DNA of 64,000 bases from Marthasterias glacialis (GCA_911728455.2 OU452230.1:3774256-3838255), one strand, 5' to 3'. Shown: positions 11,906 through 24,889, counted from the stretch's first letter. The notes: generated by a model from the sequence alone, not told the origin. Made by a program: numbers and translations.

Positions 11906-12269
11906 AACGAGCATTGGAAAACGGGCATGTATATTTTATATTTGAAAAAAACTCACCAGACTAGATTCGTTTTGTAATGTTGCCTTTTCAGTTGTACAAA
12001 CAATTTTCTGCGTCATCTTAACCTGGAACACACACATTTATTTGGCTGGCCGTGGACGATGTACATCTGTGTCAATACTGATTTATTGAGAACGGTTCCG
12101 TAGAAACCATGAGAGAGAGAGAAAAAAAATGATGCTGTCAGATTGAAAAGACCGTTACATTTATGTGCGAATAATGTAGTGGCAAAGGGGTTGTTAGACT
12201 ATGTACACAGAATGTATGGAACCAACAAGTTGTCATATAATCTAAAATAAAAAGTTGTTTGTGGTAGTA
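11906..12269. other. Non-coding DNA
   Basis: Nothing recognised other than a short GA run near 12112-12122. Confidence 0.5.
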
Positions 12270-12375
12270 TGGTTACATTGAAACATCAATGTATTTGTAA
12301 TAGATGTGCATGTTTACATCGGAGGTCATGGATTCGAATCCCAGCCGAGGAATATGCCAGTGGGTTTTTTTTTGT
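12270..12375 (+). mobile_element. tRNA-derived SINE, family 4, 5'-truncated
   Basis: A B box (ggattcgaatccca) at about 12330 is followed by gccgaggaatatgccagtgg and a T-rich tail. The copy at 38335-38510 has the same order (gtttcgaatcccacccgagg, then aatatgtctgtgattttttc). The A-box half is degraded here. The match of both B box and following body makes a shared SINE origin likely. Confidence 0.65.
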
Positions 12376-12396
12376 TAAAGAGGCTGATGATTTGTA

Positions 12397-12490
12397 AATG
12401 GCCTCACGTTTCGACCCTTTTTTTATACAACACGTCCTTTTGGTTGGTGAGCAGTTTACAACAACTAATTCTATTTTCAAAATAATTTAC
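12397..12490 (+). repeat. Fragment of the CCTCACGTTTCGA fold-back family
   Basis: Begins aatggcctcacgtttcgacc and continues to gtccttttggttggtgagca and an actaattctattttc end. The same segments occur at 46573-46760 (both arms plus this right-hand flank) and, truncated, at 26939-26985. Here only one arm is present, so this is a partial copy. Confidence 0.75.
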
Positions 12491-13194
12491 AGTATAAAAA
12501 GTATAAGCAATTCAGGATATGGTCATCATCAGAATGAGGAATCCGAAAAATTGACTTTTAATAAACTCTACGTAGACGTTACTGACAGGCGTTTGTGTGA
12601 CGTTATAGATTTGTTTTTGTAATAACATCAAACGTATGGCTAGGAGTTTAACAGGTGTAGAAAGTATGAATTAATGTCAGGTCCTTTTTACATAATGGCT
12701 TCCTATAGCATAGGTTTACATTCAGTTCAACAACTTCTTGTTATTGTAAGGCATTTTGTGTGGGCGAAAATGGATCTGCGTTGCTGCCAATTTAATAACT
12801 TAAAATTTAATGAGCTATGGCTTGCCACCGATGGGACGTTATGTCTTGGTTTACCGATGCTATGTTTATTCAAGGGCCTCTTTAAAAAAAATTGAGATAA
12901 AATATGGTCAGATTGAAGTTTAGATACGCAAGATGGTGCATCGTGTCAAATTCCGAACTGACCTATCCGTTTATAAATCACTCTTTATGACCATCCATCA
13001 AATTTATATGGCCCACCTTGTCACAAAATTCATGGATTATTTTATGTATAGCTTTGTAGGCTATATAGCAATTGCCCCATTAAGAAGGTTATTTTTATTA
13101 ACTCCTTTGAGCTTGACATTAGTGAGGTTTACTGGAGTGCATAGGCGTATGATTCCCTCGTTCCTTTATTAATGGGTTGTTCAAGTATATGTAC
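12491..13194. other. Non-coding DNA
   Basis: Frames of 73 and 79 codons (12674-12895 and 12933-13172, plus strand) have no recognisable motif and no splice support. Confidence 0.5.
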
Positions 13195-13700
13195 GGAGCC
13201 CCTAAAGGGACATGATGAAAACAAACTAATAAATACAAACATAATTTGAGTTCTCCATTTCGTGCGCACGAAATAGTTTATTTCGTGCGCGCAAAAGCAA
13301 GTCTTTCGTGAGCTCGAAATCATGTTGCGCACTCGAAATGATTTATTTCGTGTACTCGAAATCGATTCTTGCGCACGAAGTCATTTTGAGCACTGGAAAT
13401 CAATTCGAGCGCTAGTAACAATTTATTTTGGGCGCTCAAAATCAAGTCTTTCGTCCTCTCAAAATAATTTCGCGCACTCGAAATGAATCATTTCGTGTAC
13501 TTCAAATCATTTCGTGTGTACGGAGTCATTTCGTGAGCTCGAAATAAATAGTTTCGAGCGTACAACACGATTTAGAGCGCACGAAATAACTTATTTCGAG
13601 TTCCCGACATTTATTTTTCATGAGAACGAAATGATTTCGAGCGAACGAATTGAAGAGCTCACATTATTTCCACGTTTCGTTTTGTCCCGTTAGGGGTTCC
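13195..13700. mobile_element. TIR element built of CGAAAT palindromes (family R2), full copy
   Basis: The ends are inverted: ggagcccctaaagggac at the left and gtcccgttaggggttcc at the right (two mismatches in 17). Between them about 400 bases consist of short palindromic modules, in which atttcg, a 4-6-base spacer such as tgcgca or agctcg, then cgaaat alternate in both orientations some 20 times. There is no open frame, so it must be non-autonomous if mobile. A second, shorter copy lies at 39931-40114. Whether the interior is a fixed sequence or a variable module array cannot be told from two copies. Confidence 0.75.
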
Positions 13701-15344
13701 ATATAATATGGAATGTTTTAGGCAATACTGATCCAGACCAGACCATAAAAGGATTAACATATCTTTTGTGTTTGACCATTGACCATTAGTCAGTCCAGTG
13801 GTTTCCCCAGGACAAATGTTAATGTTAGATATACAAACATTCCAAGCTTAAGGGCGTTGACTCGAGAGATCCATCCAGACCTGCCTTTCGGCCATTCTGT
13901 CCACAACTGCTGAGGTTCAGGATAAGGATTTGTGCCGGCAGTATCTAAGATAGATTTGTGCCGGCCATTCTATTCTTTATCTCAAATCCTGAGTTTTTAA
14001 AACACTATCCAAGGGTGAAATAGAGTCACCAACACTGTGAAGCAAGTATTCGGCAGGGCAAGATTTCTACAGACACGAGACAGATGTCCGGATTGACTGT
14101 GAGTTGACCTATTTATTTGTCATCTACACAAAGTTGTTATAATTTCAGGGATTATTGCACTGCATTTTTACTTGAAGATTTTCCAACCAAACGATGTGTA
14201 TATCATTCTTTATTTTGAAGAGTACTATTTTGCTATAGCTATAAGGAATATTTGTATTTGCTTCAAAAAGTGCCGGCATGTATTACGAAACGACCTTTAA
14301 GTTGTTCCTGAAGCCACAGACAATCAGTTTCATTATTATTATTATTAGCTGCTGTATTTATTATTACAAACTCTACCTGGACACAAATATTGACGAGGGA
14401 GTGAGGATGCAATGAGTGGGGGTGAGGTAACCTTGTTCGTTTTCAACGCCACTTTGGGGCGAGTGAACCGGTTTTTTTTTATGCCTAGAGGCAAGGGTAG
14501 GAGGGTCATAGTTGGCTCGCATCGTTTGATGAAGCAGGAAACTGAGATTTAAGAACTGAGATGAACTGAAGGTGTTGTACACCGGCTTGCGATGTGGTTT
14601 CTGTAAATCGATCCAGAATTGAATTAGTGATTGAAATTTATAAATTACAACTTGTAATTGAACTCATCGTTGAATTTTTGACTTGAACAATTGGACAACT
14701 GGTGACTTTTAAGTTACTGTTTTTGAAATTGCTGTGATGTTTACCTCTAAGTATCTGTTTGATCAAATGCCATAAAAGTTCTAGACTGAAGAATAATCAA
14801 AATAGGTCAGAGATCCGTTGTTTAGTTGGAAAAAAATGACCCCAACTTCCATCATGAAAACAACATAAGCCCCCAAAATATTACCAATAGAAATACATTG
14901 TTTTTAAAATCAAACAATATACGGAAACGTTTTCCAGTACTGTAGCTCTCGAATCAACATTAGGACTGAGGGAAATAACCATCATTTTAGTGATACCGGT
15001 ATTTCCATTTCAACACACTATAAGTTTTAAATAAATTGATCCCAAAAAGTGAGTTTTGAAGGCTGAAATTAAAAATGAGGGTTTGTTTACAGAAAGCAAG
15101 CAGCGCGTATAATGTTTTATGTTTTAAACATATTATAATGCTTGTTCAAAATTCACGAAAAATGCAGTACGCCGAATTCATATCATTTGAAATAATTCTC
15201 AGCATGATTAGGTCCCGTCCGTATTTACCTTTCAAATGTAAAAACAAGATTACTGGTTTTTCTTATTGCGTCTATTAGAAGAAGCACGCAAGAAATGTGG
15301 ACACTCAAGCTCTGCTCGTTCAACTCCCCTTAAGTAAACTCTTC
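13701..15344. other. Non-coding DNA
   Basis: No gene or family recognised. Holds a short (ATT)n run at about 14331-14348 and a 69-codon minus-strand frame (14373-14582) without motifs. Confidence 0.5.
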
Positions 15345-15876
15345 AAAGGTTTGGTGAATTACTAAGTATTGATGTTTTTAATTTACACCTAATAATTATC
15401 ATACAACAGTTCAGTTGGAATTTTTTGTGTGCGCCTTCCAGTTTATTTTTACATGATTTTTTTTTTTTAAAGTAATGGTCTTCAGGAACGCCCACAAAAA
15501 TAGGTCACTTACTGACATGGCTGGATTCCTTCCGTGACATCATCATTACAAAATTTATTCATGAACTATTCCAGAGGACAATCGTTTCTGGACGGGGTCT
15601 GCCAAAGGAATGACAAATATGTGTTCTTTCTCTTCAAAAATTCACTCATGAATATATATTATGTAATGCATGCGACGTCAGAGGAGGAATCCAGCCATGT
15701 CAGAAAGTGACCTATTTTTGTGGGTGTTCCTGAAGACTACTATTTTCAAAGAAAATAAATCACGTAAAATTATATAGGAAAGCACAAAATGATTTTTTCT
15801 CAACAGAGTTATTGTACATTAACTGTAAGGTGTAAAATAAAATCATCAATACTATTAGTAATTCACCAAACCTTTA
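15345..15876. mobile_element. Long fold-back element (~230-base arms)
   Basis: The left arm (about 15345-15570) is the reverse complement of the right arm (about 15637-15876). Outer anchor: aaaggtttggtgaattacta on the left pairs with tagtaattcaccaaaccttt on the right. Inner anchor: ggtcttcaggaacgcccaca pairs with tgtgggtgttcctgaagact, then taggtcacttactgacatgg with ccatgtcagaaagtgaccta. The unpaired centre is about 65 bases. No frame of note; it fits a fold-back or MITE-type DNA element with long terminal inverted repeats. Confidence 0.88.
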
Positions 15877-16957
15877 AATACGTCAATTTTGCCTTGTACC
15901 CGTTATAGCCGACCCAATGGGGGTAATACATTCACATACAAGAACTGCGTACAGCACTACTAATAGATCTATTGATAAAAAACCTTTTTTTATGGATCAC
16001 AACATCATTTCGCCGTTGCAAACTAACCGCCACTTTACCATTAAGCGAAAGCCTAATTCAATTTAAAAAAAAGCCTGAGAAAGGGAAAAATTAATTTGGT
16101 CTGACTTATACTAGAAAAATCAATCAGTGTTGGAGGCATTCGCTTGGACAGTGTACAATCATTTTCACGCTGAATAAGGTCGTTCTTGACATTAATTTGG
16201 ACATTTTGACGACCCTGTGATCGTGCCGCAGATTGTTCAGATACCATTTCAAATTATTATGAATTCGCTTTTTTTTAATTTTATATATATTCTTTTTAGA
16301 ATGCATATTGGGAAAGCAATAGGTCGCTATAAACGCGAAGTGCAATTTTCTGCGTAGATGAATATTCCATGCGGCCCGCAACAGTCACATATATCCCCCA
16401 TGTAATATTTATTGTTTATTACGCATTCCTTAAAAAACACACTTTAGATTTCAAAAAGATCGGCGTTACCGGTAACCTTTCAGTAACTAAATCAACAGCT
16501 GACGTGAATTATATCTAAACAGCAAGATGTTGACTTCAGTAACCAGCATAAAGTATCTCAGTTCTTTCTCAATAGAAGTATAGGTCAGATTTTGTTTTAA
16601 TGAACTGCTCTTGTTAAGGAGAACCCCATCAAAAACAAGCAGAATATCCCATAGAGATATAGCTACGTGTTTGTTTCAGCAGCCCACCCCACAAAAAAAA
16701 CAAGAGAAAAAGAAAAGAAACAATAGTTATTGGACTATGCCTCGCTCACTAGAAAGTGATGAGAGACATGACCATTAGCATCACACTGCAGTCCTATTAG
16801 CCCTAAGCTGGTTCTTACTTAATGTATTTATTTACTCTACATTTGAAGGATGCATAATCACTTGGATGTACAAATCCAGTCACCGTTGTTTTTTTTTTTT
16901 TTTTTCTTTTTTCCTTTTTTTTAAAGAGTTTTTTTGCTATGTTCAACAAGGTTTAAG
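15877..16957. other. Non-coding DNA, T-rich
   Basis: No gene. An 85-codon minus-strand frame (16124-16381) lacks motifs. A long, slightly interrupted T run occupies 16888-16922. Confidence 0.5.
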
Positions 16958-17095
16958 TCGATTTTGGGGGTGAACTAATGAAATGTTGACCAAGAAGGAG
17001 ATTTGAACATGTTACTTCCGGATTAACATGGCAGCGCACCACCAACCGAGTTATCCTGCCCAAATGTTGGCTGTCTCCCTATTTTGTCAGTACCT
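16958..17095 (-). mobile_element. tRNA-derived SINE, family 1
   Basis: On the minus strand, a leader (tactgacaaaatagggagac) precedes an A-box-like ggataactcggttggtggtg and a degenerate B box (catgttcaaatctccttctt), then ggtcaacatttc and a gttcacccccaaaat tail. Leader and tRNA-like part match the copy at 25851-25982, and the tail matches 40279-40305 and 47358-47392. The tRNA part no longer folds well. Confidence 0.8.
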
Positions 17096-17470
17096 TTTAT
17101 TCAGGGTGCCTGTCGGAAGCCAATTAAGTCGAGGACATTATTAGTGGTTAACGGTGGAGACACACTTGATAGCTAATGAGGTCAGGATTCGAATCCCATA
17201 AATTTATATATTTCTCTATAGCTACAGAGATTTTGAGTGCCAACTTATTAGTTGAACTTATGTAGGCCCAATGCCAATGTATCAACGCCATAGTATAGTA
17301 GGTTTTCGCGCATGCGTTGCACGTTTGCGTTTCCCCACTATATTAACAGAAAATTTATATAAAGTCAGGAAAACCATGGATGGTTGAGTTGTGTAAGTGG
17401 CGTTCGTCTATAATCTACTGACCCACCAGCCGCAGGGTACACATTCGATACCCTTAGTTCGTCTTTTGTT
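17096..17470 (+). mobile_element. Two degenerate tRNA-like segments
   Basis: Two plus-strand stretches look like worn-down tRNA-derived heads. In 17150-17210, a ggttaacggtggagac is followed by a good B box (aggattcgaatcccataa). In 17375-17465, ggttgagttgtgtaagtggc is followed by ggtacacattcgataccc. Neither has a body I can match to families 1 to 4, so they are called only as probable SINE remains. Confidence 0.45.
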
Positions 17471-18973
17471 TTCTGTTTATCACTCGTTTTTCTTTTTAGT
17501 TTTTTTTGGGGGGTAAGTTTTCTTTTTAAACTTGATTGTAATTAATTTGTTTAATTATTTTCCTTTACATTTCTAGTTTCCGAGGATTTTTGTTTTAAGA
17601 GAAAAAAGGGTTCGAAAACCCGTTTTTGCGATGTAGTTTGGGTGAAAAAAAAATCACCGTCGGGGGTGGGGCAGTTGCAATTTTGGCAAAACTATGGGGT
17701 AACTCTCTAAAGCAAAAAGAAGAAATATAAAAAGACGACTTTTAGAATTTGATTTTATAGTATTTTTATTTGTGTTTTTTGGGGGCAAATCACCCCCCTC
17801 TGATCCCTTAAATTCCCCATACGCCTATGTGTATCAACTTTCAATACATCTCCGTTATGGTTATTCCACGTAAAAGGAAGACAAATATTTAGATATTGTT
17901 TTGAAATCTATTAGCAATGTTATCATTAAAATATCACAACACTCTGAGGACTTTAGGGCATTCAACTGCTTGCATTTCCACTCGAAATGTCAATGGACTT
18001 TTTCTCGAACACCCGATCTAGTCCAAATGTCAGCCAACGAAAACAAAACGAAACATATTGCAGTAACAATACCGTCATGAACTGTTGAAAACGTGCATTT
18101 TGGTTCGATCTCCACGCAAACAGTCTATTCGGTCAAAGCAATCCAGTTTTCATTACTCCGAAACGAATCTCTGTTTACCCAAACCATCACTTCGTGATGA
18201 GGAAAAACAAAACAAGGTGCCGGTAGTTTAACAAGGCCTTCTTGTTACTCAGATGGTCTCGGAATTTGCATAAGTAATTGCCCATTTGCGGAAAGATACA
18301 ACCAACAAGAGTGCTTCTCATACAAAAACACCCGTTGAACACTGCCGACGAATAACAAAGAAGGCGTGTGAGATTGCTAACGAGGTTGCAAGGAATCCAC
18401 GCAATGGCTGACCCCCGTTGGACTGCTAATACTCTATTTTGGCGTCGCATTACTTTTCAAAGAACGTAACAAATCCGTTTTATTGCATTAAAAGGCAGAT
18501 AAGCGCGACTTAATTGGGTGATCGAATACAAGAATATAAAAAAAAGCTTGTGGAAGAAAAAACGAAGAACCCCTGACTCGAAAGTGCGGTGTTTGGTTGG
18601 CCGAACGGGAAGCTAATTGTCACGATCCTTTACACGGTGTCCGTGCTTAGAGTCTCGACCAGGCGATTAGCCCGTCTACTCTTGATGGCAGTTAATCCTC
18701 CGTCCACTGTTGTCAGTTGCATGAACAATTGCCAAAATAAATATTTTCATAACAACTCGGTTTGTTTTAAGGGTTGCTTCCGTGGAAGTTTATTATTTTG
18801 ATTGTCGATGAATCGTAACAAATTGACTTAATCAAGAATACAACCTTAACTGAATTTATTCTTTTGATAAACAACTCACGTTTTGGTAAGAGTGTGCTCC
18901 TGCTTGCTTTGTAATCAGTTCCTTTGAAGAGAATGTTTAAAAGTCAATAGTAAAGTCTCTCCGAGTTTCTCAT
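17471..18973. other. Non-coding DNA
   Basis: T- and G-rich low-complexity stretches near 17480-17850, then unique sequence. An 87-codon minus-strand frame (18187-18450) and a 70-codon plus-strand frame (18589-18801) carry several Cys residues, but no arrangement I recognise. Confidence 0.5.
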
Positions 18974-19098
18974 GCCGTGTCCGAATCATGCGACTTCGGC
19001 TACGGCTATGGTCGCTGGCTGCAACGACAACGTTGAAGAATAGGAATCCTCGGCGTTCCGGCCGTAGCCACAGCCGAAGCCATTCATTCGGACACGGC
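18974..19098. mobile_element. Small TIR element (family R3) with target-site duplication
   Basis: A 125-bp element whose ends are inverted copies: gccgtgtccgaatcatgcga at the left and the complement of attcattcggacacggc at the right. The inverted repeat continues through cttcggctacggctatgg against ccgtagccacagccgaag. It is flanked on both sides by ctcat (18969-18973 and 19099-19103), a likely 5-bp target-site duplication, so the insertion boundaries look intact. The centre holds ggctgcaacgacaacgttga, which recurs at 59946-60056. No coding capacity. Confidence 0.88.
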
Positions 19099-19103
19099 CT
19101 CAT

Positions 19104-19862
<759 letters not shown>

Positions 19863-19863
<1 letters not shown>

Positions 19864-20524
19864 TCCCCCTTTTGCTTTGCTCCTCGACGGCCTCTTCCTA
19901 ACATTACTGTCCTACACAAATAAATTAATTGCTTTATAATTGCATATATATGTTTTACCTTACCTGTAATAATCCGACTCCGATTTCTTCATAATATTAC
20001 TTTTACCACAATTGTTTAATTATCTCCAAATGAGAACTGTTACTTCGTTTCGACGATGTATTTATTTATTCATTTTATATACTTATATAAAAACGTCACG
20101 TTTTAAAACATGAACATTGCTTTCCAGTATGCATTTATACAATAAGAATACGTCAGCGTAAAATGTGTCAGCGTCTTTGCTAAAAAAAAACAGAGATTTA
20201 AAAAGAATATACTAAACAAATACAGTGGGTGAATACAAAAATAAAACATAAAATGAAAAAATCAGAATAAAAGTGTGAATGGCAGACTTTGGAACACTGG
20301 GTGGCAGCAGACTTACCATGTAAATTGTCATCGTTAATGTAGTTATGAGCATGCGCACAATTCTGAGAACAAAAGCCTAACCCCAACTCGGGCCAGTCGT
20401 AGCCTGACACGTGACTTTAGATTTCACCTTTAACCTGTTTACATTATGTTATCACTTCATACATTATCTGAAAGTTGTTTTCATCTTTTATTATATCTTC
20501 GGACTTTTGAATCAACCAAGGAGC
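19863..20524. other. Non-coding DNA, A+T-rich
   Basis: No gene or family recognised. Confidence 0.5.
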
Positions 20525-21170
20525 TTTAAAGGGCCCTTGCAAATGCAATTATTTGTTAATACAATCCTTGGAAATGCACCTTTTTGTCCCATTTAGCCTT
20601 ATTTTAGTTTTTCATTTTGCCATTTTCAAGGGTTCTATTTTGGTGCCTTTTTGTTTTTTGATGCTAATGTGAATTTCCATGTTCATGAGCAAAAGTGTTA
20701 TGTCATAATGAGGCAGAAACTTCATTGTTGCCAAGCATGTTTATGCACATTATAGTGACAAAATTGATGACACTTCACTATTGTAAACTTTCTTTTCTTT
20801 AAGGCTTCTTGTTCATGGCAGTAAGCCAATGAGCAAACGTTTTTCATAAATGCTTTCAATAATCAAATTTGGGGGTTTATTCACAGTTTCATAAATCCCA
20901 ACAGAACAAACCACAGTGTCTTCCTGAAATGGCATCACGGCAACAGCACCCCCAGTTGTCCGGAACAGCATGGCAAGTTTCAAATGTTTTAAAGAAGTGC
21001 ACTTTTCGACTATATAGAAAGAAAAAAAATAAGTAAATAAAAATCGATTACTTCCATACACTTAAGGTGATTTGAAAGTAGCACAAACTATGTCCCTAAA
21101 AAACATTCACTTTAGGGGGTATTTAAAATGGCGGCATACATTGGTCAGCGTTTATAGTCTGAGCAACCAG
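20525..21170 (+). repeat. Dispersed ~0.6-kb repeat family R1, copy 2
   Basis: Counterpart of 11311-11905 (anchors listed there), same orientation, about 9.2 kb away. This copy is slightly longer because of extra sequence between ccatttagccttatttt and the gagcaaaagtgt anchor and an A-rich insertion near 21019-21040. Confidence 0.85.
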
Positions 21171-21741
21171 CCTTTGCAAATTTCATCAAATTTCATCAAT
21201 TTCCTTTTTTTGTTTTGAATAGCATCAAAACAAGCCGTTTTGTCCCAGGTTTTTGACAGTTAAAAACGTGATTATATTTATGCAAATGACACCTATTAGT
21301 AGAAGTGTCGTGGCTGCAACTGGGATTTGAAATCATCTTTCTCAGAACCACAGACAGTTTGCTACAACAGCAATTTTCAAAAATTTCCTTAATTGAATCC
21401 AACTTTTTTTCAGGAGGATAGTTTACTGTTTGGCGCTGTGACCCACTGTAGAATTGGCTAACCCATATTAGAAATACGATGGAATTAATTGGCATTCCCC
21501 ATCCGATAATTCGAATATTGAAGTCCTTCACCACATTTTTGATCCCTTACCTCGTTGCAGCAGAGACTGGGCCATGTGACTGACATAAGATTCTAATTTA
21601 GATCTTCATTTGCTTGTCAATTCAGAAGCAAATGATGATCTGCTTGTTTTCCATGCCCCTTTGGGGATATGCAATGGAGCGTGTCGGCTCAGTATATTTT
21701 ACACGTAAAAATGGCAACAACTTGTACTTTTGTCTTCAGTA
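21171..21741. other. Non-coding DNA
   Basis: A 112-codon minus-strand frame (21196-21534) is the longest non-repeat frame nearby. It has no recognisable domain and its codons look unselected, so I do not call it a gene. Confidence 0.45.
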
Positions 21742-21970
21742 TGGCGGTCTGGTTTAAGCGTAGTGGTACCTTTCCTCGTCTTCCACCTCCCGGACCCCGG
21801 TTCGAATGCCGCTGGGGCACTATGTAGATTGGGGTTTTCAGTCCCTATCTGATTGCGTGGGTTTCCCCTGGAATAAATCTCTGGGGCTTCCCTCCCACAT
21901 CTAAACCTGAAACTTTCTTCTTTGTCTGATTCCCTCTAGGCCTATGGGAGGTCTTGGCCACAAGGTCGGT
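21742..21970 (+). mobile_element. tRNA-derived SINE, family 2
   Basis: An A-box-like ggtttaagcgtagtggtacc is followed by a B box within cggaccccggttcgaatgcc. The body is ggggttttcagtccctatct, gcgtgggtttcccctgg and cttccctcccacatctaaac. The same order of head and body occurs at 49530-49765; a head alone is at 33155-33240 and a body alone at 26777-26845. Pol III internal promoter elements and multiple copies support a SINE. Confidence 0.82.
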
Positions 21971-23289
21971 TTTTTTCCAGAATTAATTAATAAATGCAAT
22001 AAAATATGCTGGAAAAAATAATAAAAAAAACATATATATAAGAAAAATAATTACTACAATTAACCACTTATAGTTATTCTTAATAATTAAATTTTTGAGT
22101 TTTGTCTGTGAGTATGTTTCAAAAGCACCCGTGATTATGTGTTCGTAAAACAACTACATGAACCAAAGCGAATTAAGACGTCTACGACCTAGATTCGCTT
22201 GATAAAGCACCATAATATATATTTGCGTACTTGGGAAAAAAAAATAGTATAATAATAAAAAAAGACGACAAAAAGAAGCATAATACAAGCAAGTTAGTAA
22301 ACATGTTATCACGGATTTTTCTGAACTAATGGGTTCATATTAAATTTCATCGATTGGATGTTTGTGGTGATGAAGGCATCACGACCCGAGCATGCAAACT
22401 GCAGTCTGTCTGGCCGCAACTGCACACGTGAATCCGTCGTTTTCGCCCGAGCTCTGTGTGCTTGAAGACTCAACAATTCAGGAAAAAACAGAGAACAAAT
22501 TTATCTCCAATTTATCATAAACGCAGAATAAATATTTCCCATCAAACAGAAATAAATTACTTTTTCCCCCTGAGACCCCAGAGATGCAGACGCCAAACAT
22601 TGACAAATCGCATACTCACCAGGCCGTGCACCAACTAACAGGGCCAGCGCTGCGCTAATTATTTGCACTGGGCACCACCGACGAAACTGAAACCTCTAAA
22701 TTTCACTCTGTAATTTACTGCACGTAGATATTAGGGCTTCTGTTTACCGGAGATATGGCATTTTCGTGTAACGCTTCGTCATGCATGCGAAATTGTAGGG
22801 TAACCGAAGGCTGCCTTTGCAAGGGCGCTTTGTATCAGCCGGCCGATCCACTCCGATGGGCAATTTACATTTCAACCAAGTACAACGTTGTTTTTAGCTG
22901 TTTTATTGCTATCCTGATCCTTCAACATACGTCTGAATTAGCATCGTAGGAAAGGTTAGAGCGGGGAAAAAAAAGAAGGACGCTCGCAGAGCGTCACATA
23001 ATGATAAGTAGGACCATAAAGATATGGCCTCATGATGTAACGTGCATGGGCGGCACGTTTTATTGATGGGGTCGTTATGCGTCCATGTTGAGATTACAAG
23101 AATGGAACGACAACCTGTTATGAAACGAGTTTTGCGTCTGAAAACAATCCCCTAGCTCGCGATGTGATCTGTGTTCAAACTGGAAGCGAGCTCGTCATTT
23201 CTCGCGAGGATACAAGAAAGGCCAAACAAGGGGGAAGATCCCAGGGGTAAACAACTGCTACCTACACGATTCTCAAAGAGCGTTGTTCC
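21971..23289. other. Non-coding DNA
   Basis: A-rich low complexity at 21990-22270. A 64-codon plus-strand frame at 22755-22949 has five Cys in its first 23 residues and a hydrophobic stretch near residues 43-56, but I know no family with this arrangement and see no exon signals. Confidence 0.45.
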
Positions 23290-23650
23290 TTTTCAGACAA
23301 AACTCTATAAAGCCATTATACACTATTGGTATTGGTATACCTTATGAGCATCAAGAGTTATTTAATAAAATCAACCTGCGAAAGTTTCAGCTCGTTTCAT
23401 TGTTTCCTTTACGAGAAAACAATACCAAGTCATTCAGCGTTTTTGTATTCATTCTAACGGCCGGAGTTTTTGTCTCATCAGACGAAAAATCATTTGTGGA
23501 TCTTATTTCACTAATTATTCGAAAACGATAACACATCAGACAGAAATATTTCACAGGAAGTTTTCTACCATCATCGTCTCTATACCATGTAAGTTATGTG
23601 TAAATCTGTGAAAATTTTGTTTTTCGGTGTTCCCAAAAGTGAATATGGGC
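23290..23650 (+). repeat. Interspersed repeat superfamily R5, divergent copy
   Basis: Starts near tacactattggtattgg and runs through gcgaaagtttcagctcgttt to acagaaatatttcacaggaa and ctctataccatgtaagtt. The right half matches 35570-35650 (ttatttcataggaaatgttc, then tataccgtgtaagttgtg). The left end resembles a CACTATTGGTAAT-type end that I recall as very common in sea-star DNA. Confidence 0.6.
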
Positions 23651-24340
23651 TTTAATGGTTGAAAAAATAGGCCAACCAAAACAAATAGAATAAACCGCAT
23701 ACAATCAGTAAATCATACAGGAATCACATTTCCATGAAGCTCGCTTCTTCAGAAAGACCCTAGTGATAAAATTATGAGTGATTTTATGGAATGCAATCTA
23801 CGATAAAGTGGAGGAGAGTAGAGCAAGTTAATTGGTGATGCTCCTTGTTGTATAGAGAGGAATAGTCTGTCATTGAGCTTGTGTTCTGATCACGCATCGC
23901 TTCTCAAAAAACATAAGCGAAAGAGCCTTCTAATTCCATTAGTTATCCGATATCCAATGTCATTATTTTAAAAGCGATTTTTTTCTCTCTCTTTGAAATC
24001 ATACAAAAGTCGTCTGGTATAATGATCATGTGAATATACATCCAACTTGGGGAATAAGATTTAATTATGGCTAGCCCTGAAATAAGGGGAATCCTCGTGA
24101 GAGGATAATGCGACTGACGAGAATTACAAAAAGTCATATTGTCAGCAATTAACTCAAATTGCTCCAGTTGTCGAATGTCGACCTGAGCTTGGTATAATAA
24201 TTATTTCACTACAATACCTTGGCCCCATTCTAAAAACCTGTTTAGTATATACACATTTGCTCTGAACAGAAGACTCATTCTTACAGAAAGAAAATCCTGT
24301 CAAAATGCCCCAAAATGTCTTTCACCAGGTCGGAACTGAC
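23651..24340. other. Non-coding DNA
   Basis: Nothing recognised. Confidence 0.5.
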
Positions 24341-24507
24341 CCGGATTCCGGGTTCCATGGAGCCTTGCCCATTTCTGGGGGTCAGTATGACCCGAATATG
24401 TGTCATAAAGACCTAGAAATATAGGTCAAAGTGGCGCAGAATCCTAGCTTATTTCCGGGTCAGCCTGACCCAGAAATGGGTCATGCTCCCTGGAAACCGG
24501 GATCTGA
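24341..24507. repeat. Imperfect hairpin, ~50-base arms
   Basis: The left arm 24341-24393 (ccgggttccatggagcc, cccatttctgggggtcag) pairs with the right arm 24457-24507 (ctgacccagaaatgggtcat, gctccctggaaaccggg). Each arm itself contains small gggtca/tgaccc palindromes. It ends 13 bases before the TIR element at 24521. Confidence 0.82.
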
Positions 24508-24520
24508 ATGAACTCTGACC

Positions 24521-24860
24521 TGGGCCCAATTTCGTAGAGCTGCCTAAGCACAAAAAGTAGCTAAACACAAACAAAATTATGCTTACCAGAATAAGGTTAC
24601 CAGCCAAAATAGCATGTCCCATGTACAATCTGTGACTGGTATCCTGCTTATTTTTGCGTAGCAGCAGCCGATTTCACGAAACTTTACGCAACTGCGGAAG
24701 TCCACTTGTGCAACTTTAGTGCGTAAGTTGTGGGGCACTTATGCAATAAAACATGGCACAGGTATGCTTACGCAGTTTGCGTAAAGTTGTGTGAAATCGG
24801 CTGCAGAACACTTTTAAGCACTATTTTCTGCTTAAGCAGCTCTATGAAATTGGGCCCTGG
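24521..24860. mobile_element. TIR element with GGGCCCAATTTC ends
   Basis: Ends tgggcccaatttcgtagagc at the left and gctctatgaaattgggccct at the right are inverted copies; the match continues into gcctaagca against cttaagcag. A second, inner inverted pair, gccgatttcacgaaacttta and taaagttgtgtgaaatcggc, lies at about 24668-24687 and 24783-24802. There is no coding frame. It is a non-autonomous MITE-like element; I recall the same end motif from other invertebrate deuterostomes. Confidence 0.88.
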
Positions 24861-24865
24861 GATTT

Positions 24866-24889
24866 TGTGTGTGTGTGTGTGTGTGTGTG
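24866..24889. repeat. (GT)n dinucleotide microsatellite
   Basis: Eleven to twelve GT units directly after the right end of the GGGCCCAATTTC element. Confidence 0.95.
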
